64,000 nucleotides of DNA, taken from NCBI RefSeq assembly GCF_003732705.1, contig NZ_MOBR01000042.1:124001-188000 (forward strand), in the 5' to 3' direction. The translations under genes and the position numbers were made by a program. The stretch is from Pseudomonas frederiksbergensis. GTDB taxonomy: Bacteria > Pseudomonadota > Gammaproteobacteria > Pseudomonadales > Pseudomonadaceae. Shown here one piece after another: positions 16,600-23,139 of this stretch (positions are counted from its first letter, which is position 1; each line of letters opens with the position of its first letter). The notes under the pieces are model-generated. The model did no database searches. It was not told the origin of the DNA and saw only the letters and a program-made list of their open reading frames with translations.

Positions 16600-17823
16600 A
16601 TGAGCGAGAGCGTGTTTGGCGATCGCATCGTGCAGAACCTGCTCGACACCGACTTCTACAAACTGACGATGATGCAGGCGGTGCTGCACAACTACCCTAA
16701 CGTCGAAGTCGAATGGGAGTTTCGTTGCCGTAACAGTGAGGATTTGCGCCCATACCTGGCGGAGATCCGTTACCAGATCGAGCGCCTGGCCGAATTGAGC
16801 CTGAGCGCCGACCAGTTGAGTTTCATGGAGCGCATCAGCTTCATGAAGCCGGATTTCCTGCGGTTTCTCGGGCTGTTCCGCTTCAACCTGCGCTACGTCC
16901 ACACTGGCATCGAAAACGGCGAATTGTTTATCCGCTTGCGCGGGCCGTGGCTGCACGTGATTTTGTTCGAAGTGCCGATGCTGGCGATCGTCAGCGAAGT
17001 GCGTAACCGCTACCGCTACCGCGAAGTCGTCCTGGAGCAGGCGCGCGAGCAGCTCTATCGCAAGTTCGACTGGCTGACGGCCAACGCCAGCAGCGATGAA
17101 TTGTCCGAGTTGCAAGTAGCCGATTTCGGCACCCGTCGTCGCTTTTCGTACCGCGTGCAGGAAGAAGTGGTGAACGTGCTCAAGCACGATTTCCCCGGAC
17201 GCTTCGTCGGCACCAGCAACGTGCACCTGTCCCGCGAGCTGGACATGAAACCCCTGGGCACCATGGCCCACGAGTGGATCATGGCCCATCAGCAACTCGG
17301 CCCACGGCTGATTGACAGCCAGATTGCCGCCCTCGATTGCTGGGTCCGCGAATATCGCGGTTTGCTGGGGATTGCCCTGACCGACTGCATCACCACCGAT
17401 GCTTTCCTGGGTGATTTCGACCTGTATTTCGCCAAGCTTTTCGACGGTTTGCGCCATGACTCCGGTGATCCGGTGCTGTGGGCGGAAAAATCCATCGCCC
17501 ACTACCACAAGCTCGGCATCGACCCGATGAGCAAGACGCTGGTGTTCTCCGACAGCCTGACGCTGCCTAAATCCCTGGAAATATTCCGTGCGTTGCGGGG
17601 TCGGATCAATGTCAGCTTCGGCATCGGTACCAACCTGACCTGTGACATTCCAGGTGTTGAACCGATGAGCATCGTGCTTAAAATGACCGCCTGCAACGGC
17701 CAACCGGTGGCGAAGATCTCCGACGAGCCTGGCAAGACTCACTGCAAAGACCCGAATTTCGTCGCCTATTTGCGACACGTTTTCAAAGTCCCTGCCCTTT
17801 CCAGTATTCCAAGCAAGGAGTGA
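16600..17823 (+). CDS. pncB: nicotinate phosphoribosyltransferase PncB
   Basis: Cytoplasmic enzyme of the Preiss-Handler pathway. It joins nicotinate to PRPP, with ATP hydrolysis, to make nicotinate mononucleotide. The 407-residue product matches the bacterial length. The conserved LLDTDFYKLTMMQAVL is at about 14-29. The histidine that is phosphorylated is probably His224 in GTMAHEWIMAH. The phosphate-binding FGIGTNLTCD lies near the C-terminus. nadE follows after 4 bp, so salvage to NAD is cotranscribed. Confidence 0.95.
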   Translation: MSESVFGDRIVQNLLDTDFYKLTMMQAVLHNYPNVEVEWEFRCRNSEDLRPYLAEIRYQIERLAELSLSADQLSFMERISFMKPDFLRFLGLFRFNLRYVHTGIENGELFIRLRGPWLHVILFEVPMLAIVSEVRNRYRYREVVLEQAREQLYRKFDWLTANASSDELSELQVADFGTRRRFSYRVQEEVVNVLKHDFPGRFVGTSNVHLSRELDMKPLGTMAHEWIMAHQQLGPRLIDSQIAALDCWVREYRGLLGIALTDCITTDAFLGDFDLYFAKLFDGLRHDSGDPVLWAEKSIAHYHKLGIDPMSKTLVFSDSLTLPKSLEIFRALRGRINVSFGIGTNLTCDIPGVEPMSIVLKMTACNGQPVAKISDEPGKTHCKDPNFVAYLRHVFKVPALSSIPSKE

Positions 17824-17827
17824 ATTC

Positions 17828-18655
17828 ATGCAAGCCGTACAGCGTGAGATTGCTGATCAGCTCAAGGTTCAGCCGCCATTCGCCAATCAAGCGGCCCTCG
17901 AGGCGGAAGTCGCCCGGCGGATTACCTTTATCCAGGATTGCCTGGTCAATTCCGGGCTCAAGACCCTGGTGCTTGGCATCAGCGGCGGCGTCGATTCCCT
18001 GACCGCCGGCCTGCTGGCCCAGCGCGCCATGCGCGAATTGCGCACCCGCACCGGTGACGACAGTTACAAGTTCATCGCCGTGCGTCTGCCGTACGAAACC
18101 CAGTTCGATGAACACGACGCCCAGGCCTCGGTGGATTTCATCGCCCCGGACGAGCGCCACACCGTGAACATCGGCCCGGCGGTCAAATCCCTGGCCAGTG
18201 AAGTCGCGGCGTTTGAAGGCAAGCACGCGGTGTCGGTGGATTTCGTGCTCGGCAACACCAAGGCGCGGATGCGCATGGTCGCCCAGTACACCATCGCCGG
18301 TGCAGCCCAAGGCTTGGTGATCGGCACTGACCACGCGGCGGAAGCCGTGATGGGTTTCTTCACCAAGTTCGGTGACGGCGCCTGCGACCTGGCGCCGTTG
18401 AGCGGGTTGGTGAAGAACCAGGTCCGCGCGATTGCCCGCAGCTTCGGTGCGCCGGAGTCGTTGGTGGAAAAGGTCCCGACAGCGGACCTTGAAGATCTGT
18501 CGCCGGGCAAGCCGGACGAAGCGTCCCATGGCGTGACCTATGCCGAGATCGATGCGTTCTTGCATGGCGAGGCGGTGCGGGAGGAAGCGTTCAAGATCAT
18601 CTGCGATACGTACAGGAAGACCCATCACAAGCGGGTGATGCCGTTTGCGCCGTAA
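17828..18655 (+). CDS. nadE: ammonia-dependent NAD+ synthetase NadE
   Basis: Amidates nicotinate adenine dinucleotide to NAD+ using ammonia. The 275-residue, single-domain product lacks the glutaminase domain. It has the PP-loop SGGVDS (52-57), GTDHAAEAVMGFFTKFGDG (nicotinate site) and a C-terminal KTHHKRVMPFAP that fits the E. coli-type enzyme. It lies directly after pncB and is closed by a stem-loop at 18668-18706. Confidence 0.95.
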   Translation: MQAVQREIADQLKVQPPFANQAALEAEVARRITFIQDCLVNSGLKTLVLGISGGVDSLTAGLLAQRAMRELRTRTGDDSYKFIAVRLPYETQFDEHDAQASVDFIAPDERHTVNIGPAVKSLASEVAAFEGKHAVSVDFVLGNTKARMRMVAQYTIAGAAQGLVIGTDHAAEAVMGFFTKFGDGACDLAPLSGLVKNQVRAIARSFGAPESLVEKVPTADLEDLSPGKPDEASHGVTYAEIDAFLHGEAVREEAFKIICDTYRKTHHKRVMPFAP

Positions 18656-18667
18656 GCCTTGATCAAC

Positions 18668-18706
18668 CACCTGCCTTCAGCATTCCCCGAGTGTCGAAGG
18701 CAGGTG
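18668..18706 (+). terminator. stem-loop after nadE
   Basis: CACCTGCCTTC and GAAGGCAGGTG form an 11-bp stem with a 17-nt loop, followed by TTGTGTT. It lies between the convergent nadE and Ig-like genes and could serve both. Confidence 0.65.
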
Positions 18707-18712
18707 TTGTGT

Positions 18713-19834
18713 TCAAGACACCCGGAAATAGTAGGTTTGCGTCCCTAGTCCAAAGTCCTGGCTTCCTCTTACCCGGAATACATGAATGTCGCTCGGTAAA
18801 TCTCGGACTGGCAGCTCCCAAACGCCGAGAATGTTGACGATCGGATTGCCCACCAGATCCAATCTATTGTGAACGCTGAGTCGCTCTCCCGCCGCGCCGG
18901 TGCCGGTCAACACGATCGAACGATCACTCGTCGTGCCATTGATGGGAATAGGATTACCCCTGGAGTCTCTCGCCAGTCGAATGATTGGCAGGCGTTGATC
19001 CACAAAGCGAAATCTGTAGTCGTGATTTTCAATGGAATTAGCCACTTTAACGATATAGAGCTGTTGAATCAGGCCTTCCAACCGTACTTTCCAGTCGCCC
19101 TCGGGATCGGCCACCGTGGCGTTTTCTTGACCGCTGGTGGTGAAAACCCTGACCAACTGACCCGGTGCAGCGCTGCCTATGACGTCCACCTTCGTCGAGG
19201 CGGTGTAATGAGAACGGGGAATGTCATAACCATCGCTGTCTTTTATCGTCCTGATCCAAACATTCCCGCGCTCGACCGCGACCATCACCGTCCAGATGTT
19301 AGACGCCAGACCGTCAGCAACTGCCTTGAACAGGTGTTGCCTATCCATGTTCAAGTGGGTCACGATGAAGCTCCACGTACCGTCTTGAACAGCCGTACCG
19401 CCCCGCCGATCGTCCCCAACAAAAACTTCGACATAGCTACCAACCTCTGCTGTACCACTCAACACCAGAGTGGTGGAGGCCGTAGTCCCTCCGTCAGGAA
19501 CCGGGCGCCCCGCCATGTCGATTACGCTCAATATCAAGGGCGATATCGCTTCAACCGTCACTCTCCAACTAAGTGAAGGCAGACCGTTGGCAGAAACCTG
19601 GATAGTGTGAGTTGTCCTTTTGCTCAAATCCTCCAGACGGTAGTCCCATGTACCCGCTTTTGCTTGAGTACTCCCGATGGAGATCCCGTCAAGAATAACG
19701 TCGACAACATCGTTCACACCTGCGGTACCGCTTAAGTTCAGCGTGCTGGAGTGGGTGGCCCCTCCATCATAAACCGGCCCCCCCTCAGCATCTGTTATCG
19801 AAATTATTTCAGGTACGACGTTTTCATTCGTCAT
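18713..19834 (-). CDS. protein with four Ig-like repeats, function unknown
   Basis: The 373-residue product is made of four related repeats of about 90 residues. Their starts align as SITDAEGGPVYDGGAT, SVIDMAGRPVPDGGTT, TIKDSDGYDIPRSHYT and LARDSRGNPIPINGTT, each followed by a strand with LSGTA or a variant and a later GTW or GDW. This is the pattern of bacterial Ig-like domains found in adhesins. There is no signal peptide, membrane helix or sorting motif. The ATG at 19834 is chosen; a GTG at 19861 is also open. Base composition looks lower in G+C than its neighbours. It separates nadE from azu, which I recall as adjacent in related species, so it may be a later insertion. Confidence 0.7.
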   Translation of the reverse strand: MTNENVVPEIISITDAEGGPVYDGGATHSSTLNLSGTAGVNDVVDVILDGISIGSTQAKAGTWDYRLEDLSKRTTHTIQVSANGLPSLSWRVTVEAISPLILSVIDMAGRPVPDGGTTASTTLVLSGTAEVGSYVEVFVGDDRRGGTAVQDGTWSFIVTHLNMDRQHLFKAVADGLASNIWTVMVAVERGNVWIRTIKDSDGYDIPRSHYTASTKVDVIGSAAPGQLVRVFTTSGQENATVADPEGDWKVRLEGLIQQLYIVKVANSIENHDYRFRFVDQRLPIIRLARDSRGNPIPINGTTSDRSIVLTGTGAAGERLSVHNRLDLVGNPIVNILGVWELPVRDLPSDIHVFRVRGSQDFGLGTQTYYFRVS

Positions 19835-19916
19835 GATCAAATGCCCTATCGATGTCGCCACCGCGATGGCGGCGAACTCAAGAGCGATTTGAAGCCTTGA
19901 ATCAAAATCCCGTCTA

Positions 19917-19932
19917 CTGTCATAAATGACAG
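19917..19932. promoter_or_regulatory. 16-bp palindrome upstream of the Ig-like gene
   Basis: CTGTCATAAATGACAG is a perfect inverted repeat with 7-bp arms, 83 bp upstream of the Ig-like gene start. It could be an operator; no known regulator is assigned. Confidence 0.35.
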
Positions 19933-19989
19933 GTCACCCCACCTTTCAGACCGACGGCTGGATTCTGGCAATCGGAGGACCCACACACA

Positions 19990-20018
19990 AAAAAGACGCC
20001 TCCTCAGGCGTCTTCTTT
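19990..20018 (-). terminator. rho-independent terminator of azu
   Basis: AAGACGCCT and AGGCGTCTT form a 9-bp stem with a 4-nt loop. T-rich runs flank both sides, and the tract on the minus strand follows azu. It can work in both directions. Confidence 0.9.
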
Positions 20019-20033
20019 TAAGTCCAGCAAGGG

Positions 20034-20480
20034 TTATTTGACGGTAACCGTGCCTTTCATCATCGAGATGTGGCCAGGGAACGAGCAGAAGAAACCGTAT
20101 TTTTCAGCAGCATCAAGCTTCGACACATCGAAAGTCACCGAGTCTGTCTCTTTAGCACCAATGATTTTGGTGTGAGCAATGATGCGTGCGTCACCTTCCG
20201 GCAGGTAGTTCTTGTCGATGCCGGCGGCCAAACCAGCGGTGGCGATCGGCTGCATGTCGGCTTCTTTGCTCAGTACCCAGTTATGGCCCATGACGTTTTT
20301 CGGCAGGCTGCCGGAGTGGGTCAGTTCCACGGTGAACGTCTTGCAGCTCTTGTCGATTTCGATGGCCTTGGTGTTGAAGGACATCTGGTCAGTGGAGTCG
20401 ATGGTGGTCTTGCACTCGGCAGCCATCAATTGGCTGCTGGCCAGCGTCAGGAGGGATACCGCAACAAGTTTGGCAAACAT
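20034..20480 (-). CDS. azu: azurin (type-1 blue copper protein)
   Basis: Periplasmic electron carrier linked to denitrification and oxidative stress. The 148-residue precursor has a 20-residue signal peptide ending QLMA before mature AECKTTID. In mature numbering all copper ligands are present: Gly45 and His46 (NVMGHNW), Cys112 (FFCSFPG), His117 and Met121. The Cys3-Cys26 disulfide is also kept. The ATG is preceded by GGAG in CCTTGGAGATTC. A possible Anr site lies at 20553-20566. Confidence 0.97.
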   Translation of the reverse strand: MFAKLVAVSLLTLASSQLMAAECKTTIDSTDQMSFNTKAIEIDKSCKTFTVELTHSGSLPKNVMGHNWVLSKEADMQPIATAGLAAGIDKNYLPEGDARIIAHTKIIGAKETDSVTFDVSKLDAAEKYGFFCSFPGHISMMKGTVTVK

Positions 20481-20552
20481 GGTGAATCTCCAAGGCAGGG
20501 TTAACGAAATGGCGAATGGTCAGAAGACTGCCTGAAAACTTCGCAAGTTCCT

Positions 20553-20566
20553 ATGACCTGAATCAA
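20553..20566 (-). promoter_or_regulatory. candidate Anr/Fnr box of azu
   Basis: On the minus strand TTGATTCAGGTCAT matches TTGAT-N4-ATCAA at 8 of 10 positions. P. aeruginosa azu is controlled by Anr, so this position fits established knowledge. A clear -10 element is not visible. Confidence 0.4.
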
Positions 20567-20569
20567 AAA

Positions 20570-20579
20570 TTGTATACAA
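20570..20579. promoter_or_regulatory. TTGTATACAA palindrome
   Basis: A perfect 10-bp palindrome of the type bound by FCD-domain GntR regulators. It lies just upstream of the candidate Anr box of azu. No such regulator gene is in the window. Confidence 0.3.
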
Positions 20580-20674
20580 CTTTCGGGCTATGACACTCAT
20601 CGAAACAATCTAACAGCCAGGCGTCTGGGTCGGCCCTATCCTCAAGTCTTCATCACTTCGACGGAGCGCCTGTC

Positions 20675-20764
20675 ATGTCCATCAACAGCCTGTTGTGCGG
20701 TTTGCTCGCCGCTTATGCCTGTGGCGCCAGCGGCACCTATGAAACACCTCAACGCGAGGTTTAA
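20675..20764 (+). CDS. small 29-residue ORF, unknown
   Basis: The frame MSINSLLCGLLAAYACGASG runs to TAA at 20762 and is 29 codons long. GGAG at 20663-20666 lies 8 nt before the ATG. The product has a short hydrophobic stretch with two cysteines and could be a small membrane peptide or a leader for the LOG gene 59 bp downstream. Length is too short to be sure it is translated. Confidence 0.4.
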   Translation: MSINSLLCGLLAAYACGASGTYETPQREV

Positions 20765-20823
20765 GCCTTGGATCGATGCGTGCGTGCCTTTACTCTGTGG
20801 CCATCCTGACCCTGGAGTAAGGC

Positions 20824-21411
20824 ATGTCTATCGCATCCGTTTGTGTATTTTGCGGTGCCAGCACCGGCACCAACCCGGCTTATCGTGAAGCGGCTGTCGC
20901 CCTGGGGCGAGCATTGGCCGAGCGCAAGCTGACCCTGGTCTATGGCGGCGGCGCCGTCGGGCTGATGGGGATCGTCGCTGATGCCGCGCTGGCGGCGGGC
21001 GGTGAAGTGATCGGGATCATCCCGCAAAGCCTCAAGGACAAGGAAATCGGCCACAGCGGCCTGACCCGTCTGGAAGTGGTCGACGGCATGCATGCGCGCA
21101 AGGCGCGGATGGCTGAACTCAGCGACGCATTCATCGCACTGCCCGGCGGCCTCGGCACCCTGGAAGAACTGTTCGAAGTCTGGACCTGGGGACAGCTCGG
21201 CTACCACGGAAAACCCCTCGGTTTGCTCGAAGTAAACGGTTTCTATGGCCAATTGACCGCTTTTCTTGATCATATCGTCGGCGAAGGCTTCGTTCGCGCA
21301 CCACACCGTGACATGCTGCAAGTGAGCGAATCGTCGCAAACCTTGATCGATGCACTGGACGCCTGGCGACCCTCGGTCCTGCCAAAATGGGCCGAGCAAA
21401 AACCCAGCTAA
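20824..21411 (+). CDS. LOG-family (TIGR00730) protein
   Basis: Members of this family cleave nucleoside 5'-monophosphates at the N-glycosidic bond; plant and some bacterial ones release active cytokinins. The 195-residue product has the Rossmann-like start CVFCGASTGTNP and the family motif PGGLGTLEELFE (about residues 106-117), which binds the phosphate and holds the catalytic Glu. The spaced Arg in MHARKARM is also conserved. A role as AMP/nucleotide hydrolase is inferred. It is followed after 68 bp by a small acidic/basic protein gene. Confidence 0.9.
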   Translation: MSIASVCVFCGASTGTNPAYREAAVALGRALAERKLTLVYGGGAVGLMGIVADAALAAGGEVIGIIPQSLKDKEIGHSGLTRLEVVDGMHARKARMAELSDAFIALPGGLGTLEELFEVWTWGQLGYHGKPLGLLEVNGFYGQLTAFLDHIVGEGFVRAPHRDMLQVSESSQTLIDALDAWRPSVLPKWAEQKPS

Positions 21412-21479
21412 CGGCTAGGCACCGATACAGGGCAGAATATGCGCCGCTCAACCTCACCTTCGACCCCAGAGGATCGCCC

Positions 21480-21671
21480 ATGGCTAAACCTAATTATTCC
21501 TTCGCCAAACGTCAGAGAGACTTGGCCAAGGAGCAGAAGAAAGAGGAAAAGCTTCAGCGCAAGAAAGCTACAGCTGAAGAAGAAGCAGCAGCACTGAACC
21601 CGGATGCAGAAGGTGAAGTGGCGGCAGAAAATGATGTTGAAGCACCGAAAGATCAGGCGCCCGACGCCTGA
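21480..21671 (+). CDS. small charged protein of 63 residues
   Basis: The product is divided into a lysine-rich helical first half (FAKRQRDLAKEQKKEEKLQR, probably coiled coil) and an acidic, alanine-rich second half. It has no hydrophobic segment. AGAGGAT lies 6 nt before the ATG at 21480. An upstream in-frame start at 21387 would overlap the LOG gene and is not supported. The function is unknown. Confidence 0.75.
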   Translation: MAKPNYSFAKRQRDLAKEQKKEEKLQRKKATAEEEAAALNPDAEGEVAAENDVEAPKDQAPDA

Positions 21672-21719
21672 GACCCTCAGGGCCCGATGATCTGATCAGG
21701 CTCACCGGATCTGTGTCCA

Positions 21720-21744
21720 GGGTCAGCAGCCCCGCTGCTGACCC
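21720..21744. terminator. bidirectional stem-loop between convergent genes
   Basis: GGGTCAGCAGC and GCTGCTGACCC form a perfect 11-bp stem with a CCC loop, immediately beside the NUDIX stop. There is no T tract, so termination here would be weak or rho-assisted. Confidence 0.5.
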
Positions 21745-22122
21745 TCACAGGCCCAACGCTTTGTGAATCGAATCGCGATACCCCTTGGGCAAGTTGGCCG
21801 GCAGATTCGCGGGTTCAAACAGCCCGATCTCTTTATGCTCATGACTGACTTTCGGCACAAAACCGCCCAGCAACTGGCAGCGGTAAGTCGAGATGAATAC
21901 GTGTTTGCCGGGGATCACCTCGAACAGATACGAATCCAGCGGTTCTCCCACCTCCACCTCGACGTCCAGCTCCTCGGCGATTTCCCGTGCCAGGCAGCCC
22001 GGTGCCGTTTCGCCGAGTTCGATTCGCCCGCCGGGTAGTTCCCATTCGTCGCGCTCGTTGAGCATCAACACGATGAGGCCTTCGGGGGATTGCAGGACGC
22101 CTTTGATTGAAACCGGGAACAT
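21745..22122 (-). CDS. NUDIX hydrolase
   Basis: Hydrolyses a nucleoside diphosphate linked to another moiety; the substrate is unknown. The 125-residue product holds a Nudix box, G-RIELG-E-TAPGCLA-REIAEELDV, that matches GX5EX7REUXEEXGU except for Asp in place of the final Gly. The ATG at 22122 has AGGAGG 6 nt upstream. The longer frame to 22173 runs into the palindromic element and is rejected. It resembles the short mutator-type NUDIX proteins. Confidence 0.88.
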   Translation of the reverse strand: MFPVSIKGVLQSPEGLIVLMLNERDEWELPGGRIELGETAPGCLAREIAEELDVEVEVGEPLDSYLFEVIPGKHVFISTYRCQLLGGFVPKVSHEHKEIGLFEPANLPANLPKGYRDSIHKALGL

Positions 22123-22139
22123 CTGAAACCTCCTCTTAT

Positions 22140-22245
22140 GATCGTTCCCACGCTCCGCGTGGGAATGCCTCAATGGACGCTCTGCGTCCGACTTGGGACG
22201 CGGAGCGTCCCGGGCTGCATTCCCACGCAGAGCGTGGGAACGATC
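22140..22245. repeat. GATCGTTCCCACGC palindromic element, copy 3
   Basis: A 106-bp element with outer arms GATCGTTCCCACGC and GCGTGGGAACGATC, between the transglutaminase-like gene stop and the NUDIX ribosome-binding site. It comes within 18 bp of the NUDIX start. Confidence 0.85.
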
Positions 22246-22248
22246 TGC

Positions 22249-23139
22249 CTAGTCCAGTGGCATTACGGTGACTCGGACTTCCGGGTCATGGTTGCCGCCG
22301 CCAAGAATCACCCCACGCAACGGCGACACATCGGAAAAATCGCGTCCCCAAGCGAGGGTGATGTGTTCCAGCGCCGGTTGTACATTGTTGGTCGGGTCGA
22401 AATCCACCCAGCCCAGCACCGGACAAAACACCGAAACCCAGGCATGGGAAGCATCGGCGCCAATCATCCGTGGCTGGCCCGGTGGCGGCTGGGTCAGCAG
22501 ATAACCGCTGACATACCGCGCAGCCAAACCACGCGAGCGCACACACGCGAGCATCAGGTGCGCGAAGTCCTGGCAGACGCCGCGCCGACGCTCCAGCACT
22601 TCCACCAATGGCGTGGCGACTTGAGTCGCCTCGGCATCGAAGGTGAACTCGCTGAAAATCTTCTCCATCAACGCCTGGACACCCAACAGCAGCGGCCGCC
22701 CCGGCGGGAAACAGCTTTGCGAGAAGTCGACGAAGTTGCGCTTCAAATGCACGTACGGCGATTCGAAACGATAACGACAGGCTTCCAGCACCTGCAGCGA
22801 AAGCGGCTGACTGCTATAGGTCAGTGCGTTGCGGGTTTCTTCCCAGGCCGGCGATTGATTGAAATCCAGGATCGGCCGGGCCAGCACTTCGACAGTCAGC
22901 TCGGCGTTCACCAGCAATTCATCATGAGGCCGCTCAAACGCCAAACGTGTGAGCGGATTGCCGAACACGTCCAGTTCATCGCGACGGGTCGTCGGATCCG
23001 GGCTGATCAGCAACGCCTGCGCGGTGCAACGCTGCCAGGTACACGCTCGCGGCCACAGGTGCGCCAGTTGCTGGGCCAGGGACACCGGGCTGTCGTAGTG
23101 ATAGTGAGTGTCGTGGAAAATCTGGTAACGGGCATTCAT
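22249..23139 (-). CDS. transglutaminase-like protein of an amidoligase cluster
   Basis: The 296-residue product has an N-terminal beta domain of the bacterial transglutaminase N type (YQIFHDTHYHYDSPVSLAQQ) and a papain-like core. The catalytic triad is visible: Cys in RRGVCQDFAHL (about residue 187), His in GADASHAWVSVF and Asp in GWVDFDPTNN. Such proteins act as peptidases or amide-bond exchange enzymes. The start overlaps the preceding gene by TGATG, so it is the third gene of the cluster. The exact substrate is unknown. Confidence 0.88.
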   Translation of the reverse strand: MNARYQIFHDTHYHYDSPVSLAQQLAHLWPRACTWQRCTAQALLISPDPTTRRDELDVFGNPLTRLAFERPHDELLVNAELTVEVLARPILDFNQSPAWEETRNALTYSSQPLSLQVLEACRYRFESPYVHLKRNFVDFSQSCFPPGRPLLLGVQALMEKIFSEFTFDAEATQVATPLVEVLERRRGVCQDFAHLMLACVRSRGLAARYVSGYLLTQPPPGQPRMIGADASHAWVSVFCPVLGWVDFDPTNNVQPALEHITLAWGRDFSDVSPLRGVILGGGNHDPEVRVTVMPLD

